Made by a program: the position numbers and the translations under genes. The notes below the pieces were generated by a model. That model worked only from the letters and a program-made list of their open reading frames with translations, made no database searches and was not told where the DNA came from. 64,000 nucleotides of DNA from Colletotrichum lupini (taxonomy: Eukaryota; Ascomycota; Sordariomycetes; Glomerellales; Glomerellaceae): the NCBI RefSeq assembly GCF_023278565.1, contig NC_064675.1, forward strand, positions 2,170,001-2,234,000. The letters run 5' to 3'. How positions within the stretch are numbered: position 1 is the stretch's first letter; each line of letters begins with the position of its first letter. Below are positions 36,701-50,602 of the stretch, one piece after another.

Positions 36701-39700
36701 TAATAGAGCGTCGCGGGCGCTATATAGGGCCCGCTTAAGTTCGACGCATATTCCTAGCCTATAAAAGCCGTTTAAAAGCTTATAAATAATAGGGGGGTCG
36801 CCTAGCTTTCTAATTACGTTTAAAAAGGCGTTTATAATATTATACTAATAGACTTTTAAATCGAATTAAGTAGCGATAGCTATAGCTACCCTAAACGTCC
36901 TAGTAACTAGCGTCGCTACGTAGGTCTTTTTTAAAGAGTATCGTTTTTAAAAATCCCCCCTAACGCAAATTCTCGCTTTATAATAATTAAAGTAATTATC
37001 GCTATCTAGCTTATAATTAAATACCTATTTAAGGGGTATCGGCTTAGAAATAACCGACGCCCTACTAATTACTTTCTAAGTATTTATTTCCTTTAGTTTC
37101 TAAATTTTTAACCATACTACTTTTACGAATTAACTTCTTAGAAGTTCTAGTATTTTAAGAATATCCTTTTACTTCCTTAGAGGGGTAATTAATTAATCCG
37201 CGTAGATTTAGTTAAATTAGACCGTAGTTAGTAAAACGTACTTCGTTTTACTAATTATAATATAAACGTAGTAGTATAGTATTTAATACCCCTAGGTCGC
37301 CTCGTTAACCGCTTTTTATTAATTAGGTATATACGTATTAAAAAAAGAGTCTTAGTCTCTTTTTACCCGAGTATAAAAAGAGTACTACCTAAGTTACTCT
37401 CGTTAACTCGGGTTTTAAATAAATACCTTTAGCGGTTAGTTTTTTAACTTCTAGCTTCGTTTAGTATACTTATCCTCTTTTTAGCCGTATATATTAATTA
37501 TATCGGAATTACTAACTAGGTCGTTTACTACTCTTATTTCTTAGCATAGGCTCGCTTACTAAAGGGGTTCGTTAAGGTCTAGTTAAGTAAAAGGATCCTC
37601 CCTATAAGAGCTCTAAGAAGTCTCTACTTCTATTTATATATATATAATATTTTCGATCTTTTTAATAAGAGGATCGACTTCCCCTACGGCCTCGCTTATA
37701 ACTTTAATTAGCTAGGTAAGGTTTATATTTAACTCCGGATTCTTAAAGTCTAGGGTTAGTTCGGAGGTAAGTAGCTACCCGCCTCGTCTATTTAAAAACG
37801 AACTAGGCTTTTCTATAGCCTTATTTACCTCTTATAGAACGAGTATAAGTAGTAATAGTTACTCTTCGTTATTAATTAATATAGCCTCCTCCTCGTTTAT
37901 AATTCTAAGTAATTAGAGCTTAGGTTCGATTATTTTAAGTAATTATTAGATCTTATCTACTACGGCCCTTAACTTAGGTAGATAAATTACGGTTTTAGTA
38001 TTATTTTTTAAGTAAAAAGCTATCTTATTAAACGTTATATTTTAGGTAATAATAACTTTTAAAAGCGAGGGGATCTAGATCCTATATAGGTTATAAGCGT
38101 TCGGTACGTAACTTACGAGGTACTTAATATATCCCCTCTATTCTACCTTAAAGCGTCTCTTATTAATTCTTTTCTTATAGTCCCTCTTAAGAGGGTACGC
38201 TCTATAGCCGTATACGTACATCTACCCCTAATAAAAATATAAATTGCGGGCGAGCTTTAGTATATTTATTAGTTATTACTACTTAAAGTAATAAGCGAAC
38301 TAAACTTCTTTAGTTTAAATTAGCAATAGCTAGTTAATACGTTACTTAGGGCTAATATTATATAAATAAGCTATGGCTAATATAGCTTTTACTTAGAGTT
38401 TGTTTAGTAAGCTAGCTATTAATATTATACTAATCGCTTTATTAATAATTTCTTAGCTAGCTCGTTCCCCTCCTCCGTTCGGTTCTTTTATATATAAAGG
38501 AGTAGTCTTTAGGTCTATTCCTAGCTCCTATACCTATATTTAAAAACGAGTTTCGCTATTAATTACGATTACTATACATTCTACGTCTTATTAAATCTTA
38601 TAAACGGCTATGCCTTTTTATATACATACCTATTATTTAAAAAGGTATAAGACCTTAAATACTATATTATAAGTCTTTATAACTCGTAAGAAGACGAAGA
38701 TCCTACCTAAATACTTATCTTTAATTAGTATTAGCCACTTACTTCGTTCGTAAGCTAGTAAGTAATTAAAGAGGTCCTATAAGATCCTATAATAAGGTCG
38801 GGTTACTTTTCGTTCTAAGGTACGTCGTAAAATAACCTATTTTATATAAGTAGTCGTATAGTATTAGCATTCTAAACGGCTTAGTCCTTTAATCCTTACC
38901 CCCCGAGTAGTTAGGACGAGCTTCTTAAGTACTACTAGCACAAGATATCTAGATCTAAAGTACTAAAGCTAGGCTATATCCAATCGGTCGTTCCTTAACT
39001 AATATAAAGAACGTAGGCGCTAAGCGCTACGCATTAAAATTATATTAATAAACAAAAACTAACTTCTAGGCAAAAAATAGGACGAATAGGGCTTATATTC
39101 TAAAAAGACTAAATTAACCTTCCTCTCGAGCTACTTAATAATAATATTCCTAAATTCGCTACTGAACCGAAAGGTATAATTAAAACCTAAGTATTAAATA
39201 CTAATTTTTTAAAAAAGAGCTTCTAATACGACGTTTATATAGAAGTTCTTAATAAAACCGATATTATAAAGAGTAAGGTACTCTATCCTAGGCCCCTTCG
39301 GTCCTATAAGGATATTATATATAATCCTCGTTCCCTTAGTAATAATAAAATAAGAGGCCGTTCTAGAATCTATATTCTCTAAGCCATTGCTTTATTAAAT
39401 AGAATCCGGCTCTAGAAGTAATTAATTATTAACGAGGTAAATAGTACCGCAATTATTTATAACTATGCTCTTAAAAAGGAAGTATAGGCTAGTAAAGGGG
39501 ATAGAGAAAATAATAAGATTACTATTCCTATTCCCCTCCGTACTTAGCTTAAGGAGCAGACCGACGTTAATAATTATAGCTATAATATTTAAGGGGTAAG
39601 TTCCCTTGGAGTTCTTTTTATTACTTAGCTTACTAGTTTTAGTCGTTTTTTTAAAGTAACCTCGGTTATTATTACTTTATTTAAAAGGGGGTTTTATATA

Positions 39701-41047
39701 AATCTAGCCCTTCTAAGCGAGGTCGGCACGGAGGTTAGTATACTTTTCTTAGTTTAAATAAGAAATTATTTTCTAAGCGTCGTTAGCGCTTAGCTAAATA
39801 TATTCTAACTTTATCTTACCTATTAAAGTAAGCTCTACTTTTGTATAATTTATTAGCTTTTAATAATAGGTCCCTTTATAAGAGTAGTTAATAAACGAGT
39901 TAAGAGTCGCTTCGTTCTACTTAAGGGAATCTAAGTAACTTATTAATATTACGAATATTATAGGGGTTCGTCTATAATTCTTATTATATACCGCTTCTTT
40001 ATATAAAAGGTCGTTAAAAATCTCGGTATAATACCCTATATTAAGGATCGCTTCCCCTTTTCGCTCTAGTTTAATAATCTTAACGAGCTCCTAGTTAGAC
40101 TAGTTTAGGGCAAAGCGACGTATAGTTATATAAAAAAAGGTTTTTAAAATAAGGGTCCCCTAGACTTTAAGTAGCTTAAGCTACGTTACTTAATAATAAG
40201 CTAAGAAGAAGTCTTTAATTTAAGTTAATAAGCTAACGCTAGAGTTCGCCCTACTTATAACCACGTTAAATTCCTTTTTTATAATTATAAGCGAACTAGA
40301 GTTATTTAGTACGTACTTTTACTTAAAAACCTTAATTACGGCGCGAAGGGAGTAATTTAAAGAATTAATAAGCTCCTCCTTTATATCCTCTAAGATTTTT
40401 TAAGTAACTATAAGGGAGATCTAGCGATTTATTAATTCGTACGATCTCTCTTTTCTTAAGTAAGAGATTATTTTAAATACGGTTTATTAAATAAAAGAGG
40501 CGTATTCTTTAATAAGACGTACCTAATTCGCTATTATAGCCTTCGGTTTCGTTAGAGTAACTAGTTACTTAATTTAAGTATTTTTAATTACTAGTTCGAC
40601 TATAGTCTTACCTCTTAACTATTCGGTTTATTATTATATAAACTCCTTAAGTCTTTATTAGTATTTAGTTAAGGCCGTTTTATATACTTAATCTTAAGTA
40701 GTATTTCGTATCTTAACGTACTCCTTAATTAAAAGAATAGACTTAGTAAAGAGTAACGGATTTAATAGGGAAATAAGGTCGTCCAGGTCTAGTAGGTCCT
40801 AGACGTCTTTTAACCGGGCCTTAACTTATAGAGCAAAGTACTACTTAGGCTAATCTCGCCGGTAGTTAAGCTTTTACCTAGGAGTATCGGTAGTCTTTTT
40901 AAAAAATATTAGTTCGTTTAGGAATAAGGTTAACGAACGTAATAGGGGTTAAATAATGTTATAAAAAAGGATATAGTAAACCGTAGTCCCTAGGAAGTAA
41001 CTTTTTAATAGAGGTATAGGGGTCTAAGTTAGAGCTGGGCTTATAAC

Positions 41048-41229
41048 TATCGTAGAGTTATTATAGGGGCATCGATGTATATAAAGAGAACGGTTATTTA
41101 TTAGAAATAAGAAATAGGTACAAAGCTCGCTCTAATATACAAGGTACGAGCGAAGTAGGCCTCGGTGATTATATAACCGAGGTCACGTGACGTGCGGTAA
41201 GGCCATGGATGGTTGAAGCCATCACGACA
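41048..41229 (-). repeat. LTR of element B (right copy, 5' LTR)
   Basis: 182 bp ending in the intact CGACA. The outer half (about 41150-41229) keeps C and G where the left copy has T and A. The inner start reads TATCG instead of TGTCG. Confidence 0.92.
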
Positions 41230-41234
41230 GTATG
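41230..41234. repeat. Target-site duplication of element B, right copy
   Basis: GTATG, the partner of GTATA at 33611-33615. The element therefore landed about 200 bp beyond the stop codon of the NACHT-ankyrin gene (41433). Confidence 0.65.
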
Positions 41235-41432
41235 GGAATAGAGGGGAAATTGAGCTTCATAGACTCAGTAGGCAGGCTGCGCACGTATCCTGCAAGATCT
41301 TACTTTACACCAGTGAGAACAATTGCTTCCGTTCAATCATCTCTGGAACCTGCATACCGCGGAAGCCGCGAAGGTTTCTGGGGGAGAACTATCCGGTTGC
41401 AAAGAAATTATTCATCTGACAGACTAAGTAGT

Positions 41433-44400
41433 TCAACGAGGCCAAAAAACATCGTTCACATTGAGCGACTCATCATCGTCATCCTCCTCCGGATCATCCA
41501 CAGCATCGACCCGCCTGAACAGCTTCAACACCCCCTTGTTCCCACACGCAGCCGCGACATCGACCGCCGTCTTCCTGCTCTTGTCCTCTAACAAAGGATC
41601 CAATCCCCTCGCCGTCAGAGTCTTGAATCGAAGAACGTGGCCCTCCGCCGCAACGTGTAATAAGCTCCGTCCATCGTCATCTACCGCCCCAAAGTCCGCG
41701 CACGCCGCCTCGAACGCTCCGATCCCGCCCTCTTCGTCGTACAATTGCGGGTCACGATTGAACGTGTAGACTTCGTGCAGCTCTTTGTCGAACCCCGCGT
41801 AGTACCAGAATAGCGGCGTCTCGCCCTTCAAATTGCGAGCGTTGACGTCGCATCCGCGCTCGACGAGCGCGTTAAACAGCGGTCGCATAGAGGAGACCCA
41901 AAGCATGCGAGAGAGAACGTGCAGAACAGTGTTGCCTTCGTTGTCAGGGATGAGGGGGTCCGCTCCGGCTCTGAGAAGTGCGTCCGCGGCTGTCGTCCTC
42001 TTTTCGTACAGAGCTCGGTGGATAGCCAGGTATAGCGGTGTCTTCCCTTCATTGTCCCTTGGATCGATAATCGATGGATGCTTCTCTATCGTGTAGGTGA
42101 GTGACTTTTCGATGATTGGTGTCTCGTAAATATGCTTTGAAGGAGGGCTCAGCATGTGGTGAAGTACGTTTTGCCTGTAGGTGTCTCGCGCTTCCACATC
42201 CGCGCCGAGGGAGACGAGATGGTCGAAGACCGATACCTCTTTCGATGTCTGGGGGTTCCATGGATCTCCTGGTAGTAAGTCCAAGGGCACATCGGGACCC
42301 CGTTTAGAGGAGCAAGCAGCATGGAGAAGAGTTCGACCACTACCGTCACGATGGTTTGCGTCGATCGCCGGCAGCTTCAAGAAAGGATGCACGATGTGCC
42401 CATCAGCTAAGAGCTGATGTAGAACGACACAGTCCTCATGGAGGTGCGGCTCGAAAGAGTATTCTGGGTCACCCACAGCGTCATAACTATCGGGCGCTTC
42501 GTCAAACATGTACAAACCTTTAGCTTGCAGCCGGGAGTAAATCTTTTGATGGTAGCAGTCTTTCCCAGAGCATCTTGAAAAATTGGACAGTGGGTCGTCT
42601 CCGTGGGACAAGAGGACTTCGATCAAGCTAAGAGCTGAGGAGTGAAGCTTGGTTCTCTCCTTCTGGTCATAAGTCGTGTTACCAGACTTCGCCGCAACGC
42701 GATGTAAGGGGTACCACTCGGCGTCTGGGAGCTTGCTCAGGTCCCACCGACGGGTTTCGGGTTCCCATGGTTCTTTGTCGTTCTTCTCGACCCGGATGTT
42801 GGCATTACCCCCGGCAGACAAGAGAGCATCGAGCACTTCTGGTTGCATCTTGTTGATAGCACCAAAGATCGCATCCGCGTGAACTATCGCGCCGTGCTTG
42901 ACCAGCAAACGAGTTAGGTCGACATTGTGCCCTGCATCAGAAAGACAGCTTCGTCCAGCCTTGTCCACAGCGTTAACATCTGCTCCACTCAGGATCAACT
43001 GATGAGCGGCGTCCACGTGGAACAATCCGGCGCCATCTTCCGTGCCCAAGGCTACATGAAGCGGCGTCTGCCCTCTTGAGTTTCTAGTTTCGAGGTTTGC
43101 ACCTTTACTGAGTAGGTACGGTAAAGCTTGAGCGACATGCCACCAGTGATAGCCTTTGGCAAGCGAGTGAAGGACACCATCTTCATTGAAATCAACGCCA
43201 AAGGTCTCTACAAGGAGACATACCATACCGAACACGGGAACCGCCTGATGGACTGCCTGAAACAGGAATGCTGGACGAGATTCTTGGCCGCTGCAGTCTG
43301 ACACGTCGTGGGTCCATGTCTGATTGTGGCCAAATCCAGGTTGCTTTCCATCAACCGGAGCGGACCAAATGCCCTTTTCGACCTGTGCTTGCGACACGAG
43401 CAAGCCAATGCGATTGACAAGAGAAGTAAAACCTCCTCTGACGAGGATCCCCAAGTTGGTAAGCCCACTGATCTGGTGAGGGGCCAGAAAGTCCACGCCC
43501 AGGTTGAACAACTCTTCCATGACATCGTACTCGCGACGTCTAAGTCGCGTGATGAACAAAGTCTCGTTTGCTTTGCCTGGTATGATGACTCCAGGCTCAC
43601 GGAGTGCCTTGTATGTGGCTTCACGTCGGTGGGGGATGAGTTTCTCGTCAAAGGTAGGTAATCTCTGGCCAAGATGTGCTACTGCCTGCGAGCTCTTCAA
43701 CGAGTGCTTCTTGGTTGCACCTGATAGGCACTTAAGCGCATAGTCTCGACAGTCGGAAGTGGTTGTGTCGGTTAGGGAACCGTATGCTGTATCAGACGTG
43801 CCCCAGAGATTCTGCTGGGTCAGATCAGCGCCATGTTCCAAGACCATCTCTATAATCTCTTCGAGTCTTGCCGTGTCCTCGAGGGGGTCGAGTTTATCCC
43901 TGCCGCTGCGCCCATCACTCGAATACGGCCGTGTGGCATCTTCCTTCGTAAGACCCCCACACGCCCCATTCTCCTTGACATGAGGCAATTTCCTACGCCA
44001 TAGTTCGAGCTCATCCTCGAATCCGGTAATCGCAGGCCGTAAACTCACCCCCTTGACATTGGCTCCTGCGGCGAGCAACATTGACACTATCTCTGGTCTC
44101 CCTGAGAGAGCAGCGTAGTAGAGCGGTGTGCAGTCGCACCCGTTTGTGTATCCGATTGCTGTGGCGTTGACCCCAGGGATTGGGCTTGCACTCGCCGCCC
44201 TCAGCCAGGCTCCTCGCCACATCGGACTGTCAAGTGGTTTGTCCGAACCTCGATTGTGAAGAGCGTCAAGAAGCATACCAACAATATTGCCCTGCCGACA
44301 TCTAGCAGCAAGGTGAAGTGGCGTCAATCCTTCGTATGTCTCGATCGTAGGGTCCGCACCGGCATCAAGCAGCTTCTTTGTGAGATCCTCTGACACCGTT

Positions 44401-44518
44401 ACGGCTAGATGCAACGGGGCGATGCCATCCCTGTCGCGAACATTGATGTCTTTCGTAAGAGATACAATCAGTGAAAGGCAGGTCTCGTCCTTGTCGATGT
44501 TACCACTTTCGGCCTTAA
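41433..44518 (-). pseudogene. Exon 2, second part: C-terminal ankyrin fragment
   Basis: About 1,028 codons without a stop, all ankyrin-type (for example GIAPLHLAVTVS, LTPLHLAARCR, QTPLHVALGTEDG), ending in an acidic tail DDPEEDDDDES and TGA at 41433. The open frame extends 37 codons into the left LTR of element C, but its first possible start there is GTG, not ATG. I see no dedicated promoter or start for it as a separate gene. It lies between two RIPed elements yet is itself unmutated. Confidence 0.88.
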
Positions 44519-44523
44519 TACAT
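44519..44523. repeat. Target-site duplication of element C, left copy
   Basis: TACAT, identical to 51955-51959. It fixes the insertion point inside the ankyrin coding sequence. Confidence 0.93.
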
Positions 44524-44748
44524 TGTTGGATTACGAGGCAGAAAAGGGGCCCTATTAGGTAGTTAGGTAGGGGTGGTAGGTAGGCAGTCTGGGCCCGTGC
44601 AGACGGACCCTTCCACCTACCTATACCCACTAAGGGACCGCGGGCTCTGCCTACGATCTTCCCCTCCTATATATACGTAATAGACCTATACTAACCTATT
44701 AACCTAGTTATAACTAAAAGGTCTAACCTACTTACGTATATACTAATA
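44524..44748 (+). repeat. 5' LTR of element C
   Basis: 225 bp. The outer part (to about 44620) is unmutated; the inner part has T/A where the right LTR has C/G. It is GC-rich around a GGTAGG-type repeated tract and GTGCAGACGGACCC. Confidence 0.93.
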
Positions 44749-47700
44749 TTAATTAGTAATTAAATTATATATATATTTTTACTATAAGTTAGTAAGGATA
44801 TAATTATATAAGAAATAGCCTTGACCTACCTTGCTAGTTATTCTAACTTATTAACTTAGTTCTATTTATTTAATTAATAATAAATAGCCTAGTTTATATT
44901 ACCTTAGCTCTCTTTTATTATTACTAGCTAACGATTAATTAACTAGTTATAAGCCGTTAAGAGCGCGCTCTATTATATATAATCTTTTTTATTAAGACTA
45001 TTACTATAGAAAAATTAACTACTTTATTATTATTATTAACCTCGCTTTTATTATTAATATTATTTTTATTAGCTTTATTATTATTATTCACTTCTCTCTA
45101 ATCGAACTACTTATAAAGTAATTTATTTTAAATATATTATAGCTAAGCGCTATTTTAAACTAATAATAAATAAAAAGAGATTAATTACTAAGAGATTAAT
45201 CCGACGATTATTAATATATTAGCGCTTAGTAATAATAAAACCTTTGGAATTATAAATATATTAATAATAAATCTTTTATTAATAACGAAGTGTTCTAAGA
45301 TATTAAAAAAAGGAAAAGATTTTAATAATAGTAATAATAAGGATCTATTTTATATTATTAATAAATTTACCTCTTTTTAACCTAACGAAAGCTCTAAGAC
45401 TAGACTAATAAAATAAAGTATAAGAAGTATTAAAAGGAATTACTAATTAATAGCTAACGGAATCCTTTATTTATTACTAAAAGTACGGTTATAAAAGGCT
45501 TTTTTTCCCTTTTTATAACCTTCTACCGACCTTAATAACTTTCTATCTATATACCTCGTTAAAAGAGTAGAATTTTTTAATTAATAATAGTAACCCGCTT
45601 ATTATTATTAAAACGATCGCTATAACTAACCTACTACTCCTTCTAACCTAACTAACGTTATATTATAATTATAATATAACAATTATATCCTATAATAATT
45701 TTTTATTATATAACTTATTTTATAAATATACTATAATAACTACCGGCCTTAGTAATAAGTAAGAAGGGTTTAATAATTAGTTAATATTACCTCCGGCCTA
45801 TTTATATTTTTAAATTACGAAACTATACTTAATTTTAATTCGCTAGTAAGACTACGTTAACTTAACTTAATAAGGCTTATTTAATATTATACTCGCTTTT
45901 ATAAATAATAAAAAGCTTAATATTTTTATTTTTTATATAATAAGATATTATTATCGAAACGGCCTAACGAGTAAGGAGCTATAAAAAGACTTTAAGACCG
46001 ACTTTTAAAACTAAGAAGTAGAGGACTTTTTAAAAATAAAAAGTATAATTCTTAAGAAACTAAGAGACTTTTTTATAAATAATAATATTAATTTAATAAT
46101 TAAAGATCGTAGTTAAATAGTAAAAAAGATCGCTAGCGCCCTTAATACTTAATACTTCTCTACTTAGACTTTTAAAGAGATCGTAGCTTATTATAGTTAT
46201 ATTAAATACTTTAATATATTATATTACGATCTTTACTTCTTTTACTTATTACTCCCATAGTTAATAAATACTAATAATCTTATTTAATAAGCTAAAGAGA
46301 TAGTAAGGGAATCTGTATAACCCTAACTTACTTAATTTTAGTAATTAAGATTTTAACCTTAGCCTCGTTATTAACTAACTAACTTACTACCTCTCTAAAA
46401 AAAAAGAGGAAGAACTAAAAAATAAAGTTATTATTACTTAATAACGAAATTTACCTTATTAGATATTATATTTTAATATAAAAACTAAAGACGATATTAT
46501 ACCTAATACTTACTAATTAATTAACCTCGCTAAGCTTTATAATAATAAAAATAAGTATAGTAATAAGAAATATAATATTTTTAATAAAAAACTTCGGATT
46601 TTTAAAGTATTATACTAACGAGTAGGAATTAGTAAATAATACTATTCTAGTGCTTTTTTAAATATACTTAAAAGAAGGGCGTTAACTTTTTACTTTAACT
46701 AACTTAATAATACCTCTAACCCGCTTAGCTTTAATATAATATATTAAAAGACTTAAGAATACTTCGAGCTACTTATAAGCTATTAAAACTACCTCGCTAA
46801 GCTCTATAACCTTTATTAATACTCTATAGTTTATAAGAACTTAAGTAAGTCGAATTAATAGATTTTATAAGCGCTAATTAATTATATTATAATCCTTTAC
46901 GAGGTACTAGCTACCTAGGGATCTATTTTTAATATAAATAACTAACTCCTTTACTATATAAGTAGTATACTAAAATATAGACTTATTATACTTAACCCGG
47001 TACTTATATTTATTAATATCTACTACTAACTTAGTACTTTAATTAATATTATAGAGAGAGAGCGCAACCGTAATAAGTAATAATAATATTTTTAAAATAG
47101 TACTTATAATAAAGAGGTCCCCGCTACTTACTAAACCGACCGTACTTATAGTAGCTTTAATAAAAAAACCTAATTTAATAAGCGGAATTAACGTAGCCGT
47201 AGTACTATTAATAAAAAGTATTTTATTTATTATAAAACCGGCTATTAATTAACTAAGTACTTAAAAAAAGAGCGACGTTAAGTATATAAGAAGCATAAAG
47301 ATAATAAGGAAAGAAATAAGAGATTTATACCGAGCTTATATTTATAGTTCCTCGCTTTTTATAAGGGAACCGCCCCTATTAACGATAATAATAATAATAA
47401 TACTATAATTTAATACTTTAATAGCCTCGACTTTAATTATAAAAATAACTACGAGGACGAAGTCTAGATCTTAATAATATACTTTATAACTACTATTAAT
47501 AATAAAACCCTTATAAATATCCTTACTACTTAGGTAATAGAGCATAGCCTTATTAATATTACTTTTATTAATAAGTTAACTAAGCTTATAAAATTAGTAA
47601 CCTCTTTTTTATTAAATAAGAAGTACTTATTAAAGGACTTTTAAAGTATTATACTTAATACTAGCGCTATAGAATTCTTAACTATAAGCTACCCTTAATT

Positions 47701-50088
47701 CCTTATATTATAATAATAACGACCCGAAGTTATTTTTAATACTTTTAGAACTAATAAAGTAAGTATTTAATTTAGTAATAATAAACCTATAAAGTTATTA
47801 AGATCTACGGTTATTAGTACCCTATTTAGTAATATTATTTTTTACGTTTTACTAATTAATACTCCTTTCTTATACTACCTAAGGGATATAAATAAGCTAA
47901 GAGTATACTTTAATAATATTAATAACTTACTAATTAAAAGAGATATTATAGTACTTATTATTTATAAATAGGGATACCCTTAGCTTTTACTCCTTAATAA
48001 TAAGAAAGCTATTACTAACTACTTAATAAAAGGTAAATTATACTACTTATATCGGCGCTTTAGCTACTCTTTAGTTCCTCGTTTCCTAAAGCTATTTTAG
48101 TGATTTAATAATAATATAGAAATCGTAGCCCTTAAGAAGCTTACGAAAATTTATTAATAATACTAACTCAACGCTACTACCCCTAGCTAATTTAAATTTA
48201 CTTTATAAAATAATTACGATTTTAATTATAAAATTGTAATTAACGTAATATACTTAATAGATTATAAGGGTACTAACTAACTAATACTTTACGTCGTTAA
48301 TATTACTACTTCTTTTTAAATAATAAGGTTTTTTATGGATATAACTACGAAGTATATATAAAAGGCTCTTTAGCTATATTAGATCGACATCTACCTCGGT
48401 TTATTAAATTAGATTATTATAAATATTAATAAGAACTTTAGCGCCGTAGAGTTTAAATTTTTTATTAAATCTATATTTATTAAGGTTAAAAAAGTACCTA
48501 TCGAAGCTTATAACAATATTAATAAGGCTAAGAAATACTACGCAGTACTTAAAAAGATATATAATATTATTTAAAATAAATACTTATTAATAAGCACAGA
48601 GGCTATACTTTAGGCCGTAATTAAAATAGTTAACGATATAATTAGCCTAAACGGCCTTGTTCTTATACTCCTCGTTTTTAAAGCTTTTTTATATATTTTT
48701 AACGAGTTTCTACTATTACTAAATATTACTTAATATATAGAAGTAGTTAAGAAAGTAATAAGGGAAGTCCGTAAACTTTATATTAATAAGTAAATAAGCG
48801 AGGCACTAGCTATTTAAAACGGACTAAATATTTTTTATATTATTAATCTATTACTATAGTTAGATATTAAAGTTTAGTAAGAAAGTAAGAAATAGAAAGG
48901 CCTATTTAAGCTCGTTTTAATAAATAGTACTACTTATGTAATAAAATTACCTCACGGCTTAATAAGCTTCTAAGCTATTATAATTAAACCCTAATACTTA
49001 GAAAAGGTCGACCCCGAGCTACTAACTATAATAATAAAGCACGTCGACCGCTTACTAATCCTTATAATTAACTAATTAACTAATAATAACGCCGTTATAA
49101 ACGAAGTCCTTAATAAGATCGTTATCGTAATTAATAATAACTTTTTATTATAAAATAAGAGAATTAGAAGAATATTAATACGGCGCGGCTATAATAATAC
49201 TTTTATAATTACGATTTATTTTATATTTAAAAAGGAGGTAAATCTTAAGCTAATTATTAAGCTCCGTAATAAGGGTATTATTACTACCCTAAGAATACTT
49301 TTTATAAAATCTATTAATAAAGAGCTTTTAGGATTAATAAAAAGAGGGGTAATTAAATTTATTTAACTTAGCCCTAAATATAAAAATATAAAGATATTTA
49401 AGTCTCGATTTATTAATAAAATTAAGAACCTAGGACTTAACCTTATTAAAAAGTCTTATTTAGTTATATAAGAGTATAATAATAAGGAGAAAAAGGAGAT
49501 CTTTACGTAGTTATTAATAATTTAAAAAACTAATTAATATTTAATCCTTACCTTAGCCCCGACCCTAATTTAAAAAAGCTATGTTATTTAGCTACGAAAT
49601 ATTACTTCAATATATATATAATCGAGCTAACCTCTTTATTATAAGGTTTTTATTTAATTATTAGCTTAGATCTATTATTTATATTCTAAGGGCACTATTC
49701 TATACGTTATATAGCTACTATATAATCTCGTAAAATCTAATACTTATTAATAAGTAATATATAGTAAGTATTATTTAAAAATACTCTAGATAATAATATT
49801 TACGTTTAATCTATACTTATTAATCTTAATAAGAAAAAGCGGATTATTTAATATTATTAATATATAGACCGATAATACTATTAAACTATTAAATAAGACT
49901 TTTAGTTAAAAAAAAAAAACTAAGCTTAAGCGTACTAAACTACTAGCTAAATTAAAATAATAAGTATTAGCTAACGAGCTACTTATTTTTAATAGCGGGA
50001 TTATCTTATTAAAAAGTATTAATATAGTATTTAAATAGAAAAACTAAAAGAAGAAGCTTAAGTAGGTTAACCCCTTAATATTAAATAT

Positions 50089-50602
50089 TGTTACGAAGGT
50101 AACTTTGTTTACCTTATTATTCGCCTTATTATCAATATTACGTAAGCAAACTATATACCATATTAATCTACGATTTCTGTAGATTATTATAGGTATTGAT
50201 TATGTAAGCAATACTGCTTATATAAGCTTACGTGAGCAATGGAAAGTACTGGAAGATAACTGAATAATCTGGAATTTACTCGAGGCGGAATTACGTACTA
50301 CGATTACGCATTCACTTACGTATACGCTTATTAATTATATCATAATTAATAAGCAATGGAATATTCTAGTAGGAGGTTTCTATGCCTATATGTAGGCGTG
50401 TATTTGCCTACCTAGACCTTTCGTTAAGCAAGCAACTTCTCATATAGTAATTCAACTATATTACTCTCTTTACTACAAAAACCTCTTTTATATACGCTTA
50501 TTTCCCCTATATTCATATATTCTTGCTTCTATATGAATATTCACTTTTCATATTCTATATAAGAATATCCCGCATTACCTCGTTAAAGCTATACGTGCTA
50601 GA
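50089..50602. mobile_element. 514-bp nested insertion in element C, solo-LTR-like, not RIPed
   Basis: The segment begins TGTTACGAAGG and is flanked by AATAT (50084-50088 and 50603-50607; the shared string is AAATATT). It is rich in CA and TG, unlike the surrounding DNA. Removing it with one AATAT restores the Copia frame: NIK then joins a stretch readable as the QxRSTYIxLIxQxxxAF region seen in other Copia polyproteins. It has TATA-like strings (50490-50500, 50560-50570) and no coding frame, as expected for a solo LTR of another family. The right end (GCTAGA) is not the canonical CA, so the exact class is open. Confidence 0.65.

Larger units (their letters stand above)
33616..41229 (-). mobile_element. 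Ty1/Copia LTR retrotransposon B, full length, RIP-mutated
   Basis: 7,614 bp with 182-bp LTRs at both ends (33616-33797 and 41048-41229). The LTRs begin TGTCG and end CGACA, a perfect terminal inverted repeat where not mutated. Flanks GTATA/GTATG fit a 5-bp target duplication. It reads on the minus strand: a purine tract (TAGGGGGG on that strand) abuts the left LTR. A degenerate reverse transcriptase is legible near 36540-36610, with a YINNILVLYYRD segment corresponding to YxDD. Following it is LKIRVVRN, the Copia-type region, and the integrase-like part lies at higher coordinates, so integrase precedes RT. Stops are everywhere; the element is dead. Confidence 0.88.

Noticed and set aside
44519..44630. 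Possible LTR-initiated start for a chimeric ankyrin gene
   Set aside because: The frame is open into the left LTR, but the first start-like codon is GTG at 44630 and no ATG precedes the ankyrin part.
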